From NCBI GenBank assembly GCA_020796225.1, contig CM036762.1, forward strand, positions 13,442,414 to 13,506,413: 64,000 nt of DNA, given 5' to 3'. This document shows, one piece after another, positions 32,312 through 44,012 of this stretch. The translations under genes and the position numbers were made by a program. The notes beneath the pieces are model-generated. The model had not been told where the DNA came from and searched no databases. It saw nothing but the letters and a program-made list of their open reading frames with translations. Origin of the DNA: Arion vulgaris (taxonomy: Eukaryota > Mollusca > Gastropoda > Stylommatophora > Arionidae). Within the stretch, counting starts at the first letter, position 1; each line of letters begins with the position of its first letter.

Positions 32312-32545
32312 CGCCTGAGTGGTTACTGTGGTCCAAATTTGGGTGTAAAGAATAGAACCACTGTTACCTGTCAAGCATGTTGTAAGAAGCAACTAAGGAG
32401 GTTTGGCTGAAATCGATGTACAAGTCCTAAACGTAGAAGTCTATGCGACATGGGCCTACCATTGTGCAACGTATACACGCTCTTGGCAAAGATCAAACAT
32501 ATCACAGAGTGATTAAAATTGGTAAAGAACGAATGCAAAGGTGAA
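32312..32545 (+). mobile_element. Family A short retroelement, diverged
   Basis: Full architecture (gcctgagtggttactg, agaatagaaccactgttacc, ggtttggctgaaatcg, acgtatacacgctcttggc) with several deletions. Flanks acttaatcatt and acttcaatcatt are a likely imperfect target duplication. Confidence 0.82.
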
Positions 32546-32646
32546 GACTTCAATCATTGATAGATAATAATTCATCATAATTGGTAGAATATCATCAAAA
32601 TATTAGATACCAATTCATTGTACAACAAACAGGTTATGAATCATAC

Positions 32647-32896
32647 CTCTTGTCGTATTACTATCCGTCTTTGATTGTGTGTGGCATTATTTGTAGCAGC
32701 ACCCAAAGTTGTTATGCGTCTGTCTTAATGGTGCATGTTGTCTATTCCTTTGAAATATATAATTTTCATGTGGCTGAATATCACTCAATCCTGAATCCAC
32801 AAAACTTGATTGGGCAGAAATTGACTCGTATGCTCTTTCATGGGTCATGTTCAGATCACCTGCTGTTGGACTGCTACTGCTGGTGTCCAAGATTCT
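32647..32896 (-). CDS. Candidate exon with in-frame TAA, unrecognised gene
   Basis: Acceptor AATTTTCTGTTACAG (ending 32897); donor ACAAGAG|GTATGA at 32647/32646. In phase 0, the exit phase of the exon at 38372-38623, it reads RILDTSSSSPTAGDLNM, THERAYESISAQSSFVDSGL, SDIQPHENYIFQRNRQ, HAPLRQTHNNFGCCYK, then TAA at 32689-32687. Beyond the stop the same frame continues CHTQSKTDSNTTR to the donor, whose phase fits the exon at 31274-31380. Either the protein ends here, or a nonsense mutation (or assembly error) breaks a longer one. Ser-rich and probably disordered; no family recognised. Confidence 0.5.
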
Positions 32897-32979
32897 CTGT
32901 AACAGAAAATTATGTGCATGGGATGTATCTAGATTTTTGTAATATGTATATTGTCTCATACTTGCTAAGAAACCCTTTT

Positions 32980-35900
32980 CCATACTGGAGTAGAGATATT
33001 TGTCTTTTCACTAATGTCACAACTTTCTTCTTCACATCTACACTGGAGTAGAGAAATTTTTCTTCTTACTAAGTCACCATTATCTACACTGGAGTAGAGA
33101 CATTTTTCTTCTTACTAAGTCACCATTATCTACACTGGGGAGTAGAGAGATTTTTCTTCTTCTAAGTCACCATATCTACACTTGAGTAGAGAGATTTTTC
33201 TTCTTACTAAGTCACTCTTATCTACACTGCAGTAGAGAGATTTTTCTTCTTACTAAGTCACCATTATCTACACTGGAGTAGAGACATTTTTTCTTCTTAC
33301 TAAGTCACCATTATCTACACTGGAGTAGAGAGATTTTTCTTCTTACTAAGTCACCATTATCTACACTGCAGTAGAGAGATTTTTCTTCTTACTAAGTCAC
33401 CATTATCTACACTGAGAGAGACATTTTTCTTCTTCTGTCACCATTATCTACACTGGAGTAGAGAGATTTTCTTCTTCACTAAGTCACCATATCTACACTT
33501 GAGTAGAGATTTTTCTTCTTATAAGTCACTCTATCTACACTGCGAGAGAGATTTTTCTTCTTACTAAGTCACCATTATCTACACTGGAGTAGAGAAATTT
33601 TTCTTCTTACTAAGTCACCATTATCTACACTGGAGTAGGGACATTTTTCTTCTTACTAAGTCACCATTATCTACACTGGAGTAGAGAGATTTTTTCTTCT
33701 TACTAAGTCACCATTATCTACACTGGAGTAGAGAGATTTTTTCTTCTTACTAAGTCACCATTATCTACACTGGAGTAGAGAGATTTTTCTTCTTACTAAG
33801 TCACCATTATCTACACTGGAGTAGAGACATTTTTTCTTCTTACTAAGTCACCATTATCTACACTGGAGTAGAGAAATTTTTTCTTCTTACTAAGTCACCA
33901 TTATCTACACTGGAGTAGAGAGATTATTCTTCTTACTAAGTCACCATTATCTACACTGGAGTAGAGAAATTTTTCTTCTTACTAAGTCACCATTATCTAC
34001 ACTGGAGTAGAGACATTTTTCTTCTTACTAAGTCACCATTATCTACACTGGAGTAGAGACATTTTTCTTCTTACTAAGTCACCATTATCTACACTGGAGT
34101 AGAGAGATTTTTCTTCTTACTAAGTCACCATTATCTACACTGGAGTAGAGACATTTTTTCTTCTTACTAAGTCACCATTATCTACACTGGAGTAGAGAAA
34201 TTTTTTCTTCTTACTAAGTCACCATTATCTACACTGGAGTAGAGAAATTTTTCTTCTTACTAAGTCACCATTATCTACACTTGAGTAGAGATATTTTTCT
34301 TCTTACTAAGTCACTCTTATCTACACTGCAGTAGAGAGATTTTTCTTCTTACTAAGTCACCATTATCTACACTGGAGTAGAGACATTTTTCTTCTTACTA
34401 AGTCACCATTATCTACACTGGAGTAGAGAGATTTTTCTTCACTAAGTCACCATTATTCACACTTTAGTAAGAGATTTTTCTTCTTACTAAGTCACTCTTA
34501 TCTACACTGCAGTAGAGAGATTTTTCTTCTTACTAAGTCACCATTATCTACACTGGAGTAGAGAAATTTTTCTTCTTACTAAGTCACCATTATCTACACT
34601 GGAGTAGAGACATTTTTCTTCTTACTAAGTCACCATTATCTACACTGGAGTAGAGAGATTTTTCTTCTTACTAAGTCACCACTATCTACACTGGAGTAGA
34701 GACATTTTTCTTCTTACTAAGTCACCATTATCTACACTGGAGTAGAGAAATTTTTTCTTCTTACTAAGTCACCATTATCTACACTGGAGTAGAGAGATTT
34801 TTCTTCTTACTAAGTCACCATTATCTACACTGGAGTAGAGAGATTTTTTCTTCTTACTAAGTCACCATTATCTACACTGGAGTAGAGACATTTTTCTTCT
34901 TACTAAGTCACCATTATCTACACTGGAGTAGAGAGATTTTTCTTCTTACTAAGTCACCATTATCTACACTGCAGTAGAGAGATTTTTCTTTACTAAGTCA
35001 CCATTATCTACACTGAGAGAGACATTTTTCTTCTTACTAAGTCACCATTATCTACACTGCAGTAGAGAGATTTTTCTTCTTACTAAGTCACCATTATCTA
35101 CACTGGAGTAGAGACATTTTTCTTCTTACTAAGTCACCATTATCTACACTGAGTAGAGATTTTTCTTCTTACTAAGTCACCATTATCTACACTTGAGTAG
35201 AAGATTTTTTCTTCTTACTAAGTCACTCTTATCTACACTGCAGTAGAGAGATTTTTCTTCTTACTAAGTCACCATTATCTACACTGGAGTAGAGAAATTT
35301 TTCTTCTTACTAAGTCACCATTATCTACACTGGAGTAGGGACATTTTTCTTCTTACTAAGTCACCATTATCTACACTGGAGTAGAGAGATTTTTCTTCTT
35401 ACTAAGTCACCATTATCTACACTGGAGTAGAGAGATTTTTTCTTCTTACTAAGTCACCATTATCTACACTGGAGTAGAGAGATTTTTCTTCTTACTAAGT
35501 CACCATTATCTACACTGGAGTAGAGACATTTTTCTTCTTACTAAGTCACCATTATCTACACTGGAGTAGAGAAATTTTTCTTCTTACTAAGTCACCATTA
35601 TCTACACTGGAGTAGAGAGATTATTCTTCTTACTAAGTCACCATTATCTACACTGGAGTAGAGAAATTTTTCTTCTTACTAAGTCACCATTATCTACACT
35701 GGAGTAGAGACATTTTTTCTTCTTACTAAGTCACCATTATCTACACTGGAGTAGAGACATTTTTCTTCTTACTAAGTCACCATTATCTACACTGGAGTAG
35801 AGAGATTTTCTTCACTAAGTCACCATTATCTACACTGGAGTAGAGACATTTTTTCTTCTTACTAAGTCACCATTATCTACACTGGAGTAGAGAAATTTTT

Positions 35901-37075
35901 CTTCTTACTAAGTCACCATTATCTACACTGGAGTAGAGAAATTTTTCTTCTTACTAAGTCACCATTATCTACACTTGAGTAGAGATATTTTTCTTCTTAC
36001 TAAGTCACTCTTATCTACACTGCAGTAGAGAGATTTTTCTTCTTACTAAGTCACCATTATCTACACTGGAGTAGAGACATTTTTCTTCTACTAAGTCACC
36101 ATTATCTACACTGAGAGAGAGATTTTCTTCTTACTAAGTCACCATTATCTACCTTTAGTAGAGAGATTTTTCTTCTACTAAGTCACCTTATCTACACTGC
36201 AGAGAGAATTTTTCTTCTACTAAGTCACCATTATCTACACTGGAGTAGAGAAATTTTTTCTTCTTACTAAGTCACCATTATCTACACTGGAGTAGAGACA
36301 TTTTTCTTCTTACTAAGTCACCATTATCTACACTGGAGTAGAGAGATTTTTCTTCTTACTAAGTCACCATTATCTACACTGGAGTAGAGAGATTTTTCTT
36401 CTTACTAAGTCACCACTATCTACACTGGAGTAGAGACATTTTTTCTTCTTACTAAGTCACCATTATCTACACTGGAGTAGAGAAATTTTTCTTCTTACTA
36501 AGTCACCATTATCTACACTGAGTAGAGAGATTTTCTCATCTAAGTCACCATTATCTACACTGGAGTAGAGAGATTTTTTCTCTACTAAGTCACATCTATC
36601 TACACTGAGTAGAGACATTTTTTCTTCTTACTAAGTCACCATTATCTACACTGAGTAGAGAGATTTTCTTCTTACTAAGTCACCATTATCTACACTGAGT
36701 AGAGAGATTTTTCTTCTTACTAGTCACCATATTCACACTGGAGTAGAGATTTTTCTTCTTACTAAGTCACCATTATCTACACTGGAGTAGAGAAATTTTT
36801 CTTCTTACTAAGTCACCATTATCTACACTTGAGTAGAGAGATTTTTCTTCTTACTAAGTCACTCTTATCTACACTGCAGTAGAGAGATTTTTCTTCTTAC
36901 TAAGTCACCATTATCTAACTGGACTGAGAGACATTTTTCTTCTTACTAAGTCACCATTATCTACACTGAGTAGAGAGTATTTTTCTTCTCACGTCATTCT
37001 TTTCTATTCTGGAGTAGAGAGATTTTTCTTCTTACTAAGTCACCATTTTCTAGTTTTTCTTCTTACCAATTCACC
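32980..37075. repeat. 46-47-bp satellite array with ~1.7-kb higher-order period
   Basis: About 86 head-to-tail monomers with cores tctacactggagtagag, a(g/c/a)atttttcttctta and ctaagtcaccatta. Variants recur in the same order about 1.7 kb apart: gtaggg at 33635 and 35335; ttattc at 33924 and 35621; the atattttt variant near 34291 and 35985; accactatc near 34678 and 36412. Edge units are degraded. The array begins about 80 bp from the acceptor of the exon at 32647-32896 and lies in the intron leading to 38372-38623. Each monomer has a short hairpin (TCTAC/GTAGA) and, on the minus strand, a GTAAGA word. Confidence 0.97.
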
Positions 37076-37560
37076 ATTTTCTACTTTAACGTTGTCTTAT
37101 ATTTTATTGTCTTCTATATTTTTGGCAGATAATTACTATGAGCTTCATCTTTATTCTAACTATTTTTAGATAATTATCACTTTCTACATCTGTTCCCTGC
37201 TCACTTTTACATTATGCAGAGCGCCTTCTCATCTCATTGGACAGTAAGTGGTCTTAAATTTATGTTCTGTTCATTTGTCGATTCCCTTATGAGTTTGCAA
37301 ATTTCTTTCTTTATGTGAGAAGAGTGTTTTACCAATAATCATGTTATTTATTTCATAGAAGTCTACTAGTTTATCCCTAATTTGGTTTACTTAACCTTCC
37401 ATTTACTCATTACTTTCTTGTGTGAGTTATATGATCCTACTTTTAGTGTTGAGCTGCCTAGTTACTGCATCAAGTCAAGTCTTGAAGTAGTTTCCACTTT
37501 CTTATGCAGTTTCTAGTTGAATTAATCTGTATCTTGCTAACTCTATCCTTCAGTAGATAT
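37076..37560. other. Intronic, no feature recognised
   Basis: Pyrimidine-rich start that may be degenerate satellite; the rest is unassigned. Confidence 0.35.
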
Positions 37561-37564
37561 CATT

Positions 37565-37960
37565 GAACAATTGCACCGTGATGATGTTGGTTTAATCCGA
37601 GGCCTCTGATAACATATGGCCGGGGGCTGAGGTAAAATTCTCGGAAAACAGACAACTGCTATGCGGACTAGCATTCCAGTGTTGTTAGATAAAGACAAAT
37701 ACATTTTACAAACAACACAACAAGCTAAATCAGGTTATATTATGTTACAAATTCAGTTAACACTAGAGTATCAATGTAATTAACACTTTTCATCAATAAA
37801 TAACCATGGATACATAAAAATTGCAGAAAACCTTACAGTGTTTTATCAAATACTTATAAAACCAGCCCCCATTAAGCAGGAACTTTGATTTTTCATGTTT
37901 GAGCTAGTCTGCCGTATGTTGCTGGTGGCCACAGTTAATCCTACTTATAATGTAAAATTC
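37565..37960. repeat. Dispersed repeat E, copy 1
   Basis: Shares with 51235-51610 the ordered words gcattccagt, aacacaa-atgctaaatc, gttatattatg-aaca, atcaatgtaattaacac and ttttca-caataaataacca. Same orientation. No ORF; the nature of the element is unknown. Confidence 0.75.
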
Positions 37961-37964
37961 AGTC

Positions 37965-38370
37965 TATTACTGGTTATTTTTAATTTTAGTCATATTTGTG
38001 ACATCACCTCAAAAGAATAATTGCAATTAATTCCTGATATTGGTTGCCTTTTCTTCCAAATTCTGCATTTTTTTAATTCTCTTTGCTCCGGTTTAAGTTT
38101 TCCCTTATTTCTTGTATATTGATATTATAATCGGAAACGTGACATCAGATCAATCTACATTTTGTTTGATTAGATAGTTTGTAAAGGGCAACTTGAGCCA
38201 GACCAGCAAAAAATACATAGTATCAACACATTAGTCAATACTGATAGAACCACAGCTGGAACATGTAACAAAATAAGAATGGTGTGCATTTGTTGCTGCC
38301 CTAAGTACATGTGGCACCAGTATCACAGGCTAGAGAGAGGAGAGAGAGAGTCAATAATGATTGTGTAGTA
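37965..38370. other. Intronic; contains a LINE tail fragment
   Basis: 38225-38345 matches 38995-39110 (ccacagctggaaca, catttgttgctgccctaag, atcacaggctag). The words translate like the W-x-x-FVAAL end of RTE proteins, so both are probably RTE 3' debris. Confidence 0.45.
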
Positions 38371-38371
38371 C

Positions 38372-38623
38372 CTGTTGCTGCAATGGTTGTTGTGAAACAC
38401 TTGCATCTTGTGCCTGTTCTGGAGGCTGAGCTAAATGGTGCTGTATTGGGGCACGCATCCTTCCATCATGGTGCATGTCATCACCATCCTCAGTCTGAGT
38501 TTCACTCAAATTTAAATTGGCAGCATTTGACTGTTCAGAGCCTTCTAACATATTCTGTTCAGCATTTGTCAACAGTCTGCCATTCTCTATCAGTGTAGGC
38601 CTTCTACTTCTGCCAAGAAATCT
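38372..38623 (-). CDS. Candidate internal exon, unrecognised Gln-rich protein
   Basis: A 252-nt exon, exactly 84 codons, in phase 0 at both ends. Acceptor TATTGTCTAAACAG (ending 38624); donor CAACAG|GTACTA at 38372/38371. It reads RFLGRSRRPTLIENGRLLTN, AEQNMLEGSEQSNAANLN, LSETQTEDGDDMHHDGR, MRAPIQHHLAQPPEQAQ, DASVSQQPLQQQ. It has a basic start, an acidic middle and a Gln-rich end. No stop occurs on that strand in this frame across the exon. The next exon (32647-32896) lies across a 5.5-kb intron that holds the satellite array. Confidence 0.6.
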
Positions 38624-38639
38624 CTGTTTAGACAATACA

Positions 38640-39290
38640 AAAATTGAAGTTATACAAAGAGCTGTGAGAGTGGATACTTTATTAAATGTATAAAGTAACT
38701 ATAAAGTAATTTTTAACTTTAATAGAAGCTTGGAGCCCCAACTAGTGCCAATTACAATTGAATTTCTTGCAGACACCCTGAACCTAAGGACCTATATGCT
38801 CTTACAATGTATTCTAGAGTAAGCAATTCTACATGATGGTATTGGGATGCAAAAAGTATTTCACTTTGATTTAGTGTGGATACCAGGTTTAAAATGCAAA
38901 CAGAAAGACACCCTCAAGCACCTCAGCAAAACCATGCAGGAAATGATTAACTTCAAGTTTTTGATTTATCTGTCAATGCTTATGGAATAATAAATAAAAC
39001 AATCACAGCTGGAACACAGTATAGAGGACGGTCAAAAATAGAGAAGAATGGTGGACATTTGTTGCTGCCCTAAGCACCAGGGGCATCACAGACTAGGGAG
39101 ATAGAGAGCTTATGGACAGAGTAATTACACCAGAGTGGGCCCCATTCTTTTATTTCCATTGAAATGCAATGTGATTAAGACTCCTCATTGAGCACTAAGC
39201 TAGGAGAAAATAATAATGATCTTATGGATTAACCCTGTATTCTATCTGACATGATGTACACTTTTTAATTATGACCATAATTAAGTAGCA
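38640..39290. other. No gene; RTE tail debris at 38995-39110
   Basis: Apart from the LINE-like fragment described above (gaatggtggacatttgttgc and following), nothing recognised. Confidence 0.35.
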
Positions 39291-39294
39291 AGGT

Positions 39295-39432
39295 ACCTCT
39301 AAAGTCGGAGAAGGCCCGCCTGTATGGCGAGGAAACCAATAAAAGGTAAGCAGGCTTACACGCAAAAATTAGTCAGAAGCACCACACCAGGCGTATGGCT
39401 ACGCCTGAATTCATAGCGGGCGAATGCAGAAG
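39295..39432 (+). mobile_element. Family D short element (138 bp)
   Basis: Bounded by aagtagcaaggt at 39283-39294 and 39433-39444, an exact 12-bp target duplication. Starts acctctaaagtcggag and ends gcgggcgaatgcagaag. Other copies are at 41734 and 49054 (plus) and 58984 (minus). The GAAG-type end and long target duplication suggest retrotransposition. No pol III boxes recognised. Confidence 0.85.
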
Positions 39433-39769
39433 AAGTAGCAAGGTTAAAAACTTAATATGGTAGGAACTTACCTACACCAACCATCAATTAACACTTTACA
39501 TGGTAGTCTCAAGAGACTAAATATCTCAGGATGTCATAATCAGAGTTATGGAGGGTTAACAACAAGCAACGTTAAATCCAGGAAGTATAAAAATGGATTT
39601 GAAAAATATAATTGAAGAGATCTTTGATCTCAAATAAAGAAAAATGATGGACAGCATCATAATGACATTGCGTTAAATAAAGTATTAAGAGCACTTATGA
39701 CTGAGCATCACTGATTATCCCAAAAAGAAAGTCATTCAGACCTTTCTATAATAAAGATATTCAAGAAGG

Positions 39770-40050
39770 TATATTGAATGTAATAAAGCAAGAGCAGTCC
39801 TCAAGAAATATGAAAGAAAGATGAAATATTTTGGCCACATTAAACGCTACAGTGGTTTGGAGAGAAAGGTGATGGAAGGCATGGTTCCTGGAATATGAGA
39901 CAGGGAACGACCAAGATGAAGGTGGCCGCAGGACATCAAAGAAACCTTGAACATGACACTAGAAGAGGCAGGAGAACTTGCAAGAGACAGAGAGCTTTTC
40001 AGGCGGGCTGTGATAAATGCAATGTTCCGCAAGGGACATACTACTACTTG
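39770..40050 (+). pseudogene. RTE-type LINE C-terminal fragment
   Basis: Reads KKYERKMKYFGHIKRYSGLE, RKVMEGMVPGI, a stop, then RERPRWRWPQDIKETLNM and TLEEAGELARDRELFRRAV. The Y-GHI-R, RPR-RW-DI and R-LFRRAV order is the RTE C-terminal signature. One in-frame stop. Confidence 0.7.
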
Positions 40051-40199
40051 AGTCCTCAAGAGAGCACCATGGCAAGAAACCTAAATTCTCTACAACAAAG
40101 ACAGGCTAAAGTAAAACTCGCATTTAAACAAAAACAAAATTATGGGGTTCCTTCCTTCTTTCCTTTCGCTTGAAATATGTCTATATATTCAATGTTGTC

Positions 40200-41640
40200 T
40201 CTTGTATGAACTTCACTGTCTTTTGTAGCTCACACAGAGGTCCGTGTAGTTTTCTGTCGAGTGTTGTTTCGTTAGGCCAGTGAGTTTGCCTCAGTGTATC
40301 ATATTCGGGGCAGTCTTGAAGTTTGTGCTCTGCAGTCTGGTGTACCTGCCACATGTACACATGGCTGAATTGCCAATCTTGAATTTTGTATACATGTGGC
40401 TGCGGAGTCGATTGTGTTCTGTTCTAAGGCGCAGAATGACAACTTGTTCCAATCTGCTCATATTATAGTAATCGTCTTGTGTTGGTATTTGTGGTTTTCT
40501 CATTGATTTAATCATCCTTTTCTTTTGGTGGTAGGTAACTGGCACATCCGGCTGCTCTCCTGCAGCACCTTCCTTGGCCAATCGGTCTGCTGTTTCATTT
40601 CCTGGTATTCCACAGTGAGAGGTTATCCACTGCAAGACGACCCTTCGATGCTTGGACAATTTAGACAGTAGGGTCTGTAGACCTGACAATTTTCTGCACT
40701 GGATTGCTTGGAGTGCTGATTTTGCATCAGTCAAAAATACAACAGGTTGAGGATTGGGTCTGGTATTCAACAGTTTTCAGTTGCCACCTTGATTGCCTGA
40801 ATTTCTGCATCATAGTTGTGACAGAATTTCCCGTTGGTACTTTAATCGCATTTCTAGCGTTGTTTGGGTATTCTATGTACACTCCTGCTCCTCTATTCTT
40901 CACTGCATTTTCTGCTGACCCATCCGTGTATACCCGGACCCAGAGATCATGTGGGTATTCTTCATCAAGTAAACTGAGAGTGACTGTCTTGCGTTGCATG
41001 CTGTTCTGCTCATCCTTGTCGAGTATTCCTTTAACTTCTGTCTTGATACATACTTCTGGTTCAGTCTCCTCTCTCCAAGGGGTTTGCTCTGGCACAGACT
41101 TTAGGGGAAAGCCAACTTTTGGTAGGTCTGAAGTTTGCCTATTCAGTCTTTTGGCCTGATGAATAAAGCTGCTTCTTTTCAGTCGCCCCAATGCTAGATT
41201 TTGGAATCTGTTTTCCATTGGATGGCTTGGCATACTCAGAAACTTTTCTGCCTGCGTCATCACTTTTGTGTCTCTGTTCTCTCAGTGCTTGTATTCCCCC
41301 ACTCTTTCCATCTCCACTATTGGTGTTGATTTCATTGCTCCTGTGATGACACGAAGCGCCTGGTTTTGCACCTTATCCAGTTCTCCTAATGTGGTATTTG
41401 ATGCTGGACACCATGCAGCTGACCCATATTCCCGGTGTGGTCGTTATGCCCTGCTGATAAATATTTTTAAGTATTTTTGACCGGCGCCCCATGTGGTTCC
41501 ACTTAATTTTCTCAGGATGGCTAACTTCCTCCTGGCCTTTGCTGCTGCTTGTTGATGTGCTGCTTCCACGTCAGTCTATCATTGAATGTAACTCCGAGAT
41601 AGGTAGGTTGCTTGTCTTCTCTTAGCAATTATGGGGTTCA
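40200..41640 (-). pseudogene. RNase H-LINE (second lineage), ~1.4 kb
   Basis: From high to low coordinate: reverse-transcriptase end with KVQNQALRVITGAMKS (near 41370); a linker region (RLKRSSFIHQAKRLNRQ); RNase H motifs RVYTDGSAENAVKNRG (about 40935), FLTDAKSALQAIQ (about 40725) and VLQWITSHCGIPGNETADRL (about 40640-40580); then VVILRLRTEHNRLRSHMYT and a single Cys pair. A frameshift near 40760 splits the domain. The 5' part is absent. Confidence 0.8.
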
Positions 41641-41879
41641 ATGTCAGCTTAAAGCAAAAATATTTTTCGTGTCGACACGGAACGCTGTTGAGCTAGAGAA
41701 AAACTGATATTTTAATTCAGAAAGTAAATCACAAGTACCTCTGAAGTCGGAGTAAGACTTTCCTGAATAGTGAGGGACACTTGTGATAAGAGAAGAAAGC
41801 CTTCATGCAAAAATCAGTCAGATGTACCTTGTTAGTCACCATGACTACGCTTGAATTAATAGCGGCAAATAAAAAGGAC

Positions 41880-42120
41880 ACACATGAAATAACAAAAGGA
41901 CACACATTGAGAAGACCGACCGGAAGCATTGCAAGACAGGCACTGTTTTGGAACCCGCAGGGAAAGCCTAGACATACCTGGAGAACAGAGTTGAAGGTTT
42001 ATAGGAAAAGGATAGGCAAAACATGGAAAGAATTGGAAGGGATGGCTTGAGAGAGGAAGAGATGGAAGAAGTTTGTTGAAGACATATGCTCTGTTTTGGG
42101 AGTTGAAAGTTGAAGAAATT
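41880..42120 (+). pseudogene. RTE-type LINE C-terminal fragment
   Basis: Reads GHTLRRPTGSIARQALFWNP, then QGKPRHTWRTELKVYRKRIG and KTWKELEGMA before a stop. GHTLR-P--I-RQAL-WNPQGK and R-TWR--L are RTE hallmark motifs. The KRGR part of the basic linker is deleted here. It ends in gttgaagaa. Related copies: 49440-49690 and 54780-55035. Confidence 0.82.
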
Positions 42121-42171
42121 TAAAAAAAAAAGTTTCCATAGTTTACCACAAAGTTGTCTCTTGTCTACATC

Positions 42172-42740
42172 TAGAGACACGATGAAAGAAATAAACTCTC
42201 GAATTGCTATAGCAGCTAGTGCCTTCGCTAAATTAACGAATATCTATCAATCTAAGACCTTAGTATATGCACAAAAGTTAAATTATTTAGTCATGTGTGA
42301 TTCCTATACTGACCTACGATTGTGAAAGTTGAAATCAACAAAGAAAATTGATAAGAAACTGGACAGCTTTGAGAATAAATGTCTCTGAAAATTATTAAAA
42401 GTAAAATGGAGTGATTTCGTTTCTAACAACACAGTGAGAGATAGAACACACCAACAACCCATATCAAATATAATGAAACGAAGGTGGAAATATTTAGGTC
42501 ATGTTCTTAGATCAGATGAAAAGAGACTAAATCGACAAGTCATTATGTGGTCTCCAGTTAGGAAAGAAAATGTGGAAGACCAAAGACCACTCTTCGAAGA
42601 ACCATCCAACAAGAAAGTAAACTATTGGGATATAAAACCATACAAGATCTCCAACTGCTAGCAAAGAACCGTATCATATGGAGATCTAAAACCTCTGCCC
42701 TATGTGCGCCTTTGCTAAAGGAACAAACTAACTAACTAAG
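42172..42740 (+). pseudogene. RTE-type LINE fragment inserted in the composite
   Basis: Near-duplicate of 10700-11222 (VRDRTHQQPISNIMKRRWKY, LGHVLRSDEKRLNRQVIMW), ending in actaactaac. It is absent from the otherwise parallel copy at 49735, so it inserted after the segment duplicated. Confidence 0.82.
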
Positions 42741-42899
42741 TATATATTTAGTTTGTGTTCCTTCTGATGATCGTAACTATTTGGTACTCGTATCATCAGT
42801 GCCTTCTCAAATAGTAACAACTAATTATGGCTGTACCATAAAAAACGGTATTGATAAGTATTTCGGTTGTAATGTCAATATTTAACTCTTAACTGTTGG

Positions 42900-43335
42900 C
42901 AGTTTTTTTTTATGACCTGCTCTATTACCAGCAACCATATCAATGTTCAGATATGGTTGGAAAGCTATGTTATATATGGTTGGGCTATAATCCAGTCATA
43001 TATAATCCAACCATGTTATATATGGTTGGAAAGTTAATTGGACGGGCTATCAAGATATGTAGTTTTAACATAAGTGTGATGTAATATATGATATCTGTGA
43101 GCTACTTATGAGGATTCTAAAAATATATTATTCTACAAATGACAAATAATTTTACAGTCCGAAAGAAGGAAAAAACAAAGTATGACAAATATAATTAAAT
43201 CTTTTATTACAGTCTTTTAGAATCTTCATTTCTATACCACATATATGAACATGTTTACATATATGAAAGTAAACATGTTTGGACATTATGAAAGGCAGTA
43301 ATCATCAAATTTATAAAATATCAATATTTTTATAT
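42900..43335. other. Short inverted/direct repeat of atatggttgg
   Basis: ttatatatggttgg occurs at about 42970 and 43017 with the inverse atataatccaacca between them (about 43000), so the region could fold into a small hairpin. Otherwise no gene is seen. Confidence 0.5.
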
Positions 43336-43340
43336 TTTAA

Positions 43341-44012
43341 CACTTTCGCTGTCACCCATTTTTCAACAAAGTCTGGCTCACTGCCATGTTATTTTTTCGG
43401 CATGATCAGTTTTCAGGGTGACAATTTCAAAAATCGAAAAATAAACTAATAAACTTAGGACTTTTAAACTATGGAATAGTGTTCATATATTAATGAGCTA
43501 CTAACTTGTCTATATGTGGAATATATTCTTTATAATCCACAAGCTATTGTAGTAACTGATATCCCCATACCTATTCAATGTATGATATGCCGTCGTTTTC
43601 AAGATGGGTGTCCGTCACCTACTTCTGTACCCCTGGGAATGTATGCTATCGATCTATAAACATTGTCATGTGAATCACAGTTCAAATCACATTCAGAGTT
43701 CGTTTTAACACTATCACTGGCTAAAAAGTCCGAAAAATAGTCATTTTGGACATCACTACTCATCAGCTACGTCGCCCATTTTGAAAATTTTTGCTTACTT
43801 ACGAAAATTCAGACTTTACGCGTGTGTGTTAGATCCGCCATTTTGGAAAGCTCGTCAGAAAATACGGAAGTAGTACGTCATGGGACCCCTGTTTTCGACT
43901 AGCGATATTCCCTGTTTAAAAAGACATCGCTGACGGTATGTTGGCGACAAAAGTCGGCGGCAGCAAAAGGAGTTGGTATTTGCGACTTTTGTCATCGGTG
44001 GCATCCAAAGTG
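43341..44012. mobile_element. Non-autonomous piggyBac-like element (672 bp)
   Basis: Flanked by TTAA at 43337-43340 and 44013-44016. Termini are inverted: cactttcgctgtcacc at the left, and on the complementary strand cactttggatgccacc at the right, 13 of 16 identical. TTAA target sites and CAC-type ends are typical of piggyBac. No transposase reading frame inside. A piggyBac transposase relic lies 275 bp further on. Confidence 0.82.

Larger units (their letters stand above)
41734..42890 (+). repeat. Composite segment, copy 1 (family D + RTE end + flank)
   Basis: Order: a family D element (41734-41870), an RTE C-terminal fragment (41880-42120), a unique-looking 3' flank (gtttccatagtttaccacaa at 42132), and, after a separate LINE (42172-42740), tgtgttccttctga, tcttctcaaatagtaac and gtaatgtcaatattt up to 42890. 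The same order occurs at 49050-49885. The two copies are direct and about 7.3 kb apart. Confidence 0.82.

Noticed and set aside
32581..33051. 156-codon plus-strand ORF with hydrophobic stretches
   Set aside because: Antisense to the candidate exon at 32647-32896 and running into the satellite; the minus strand has splice sites and matching phase.
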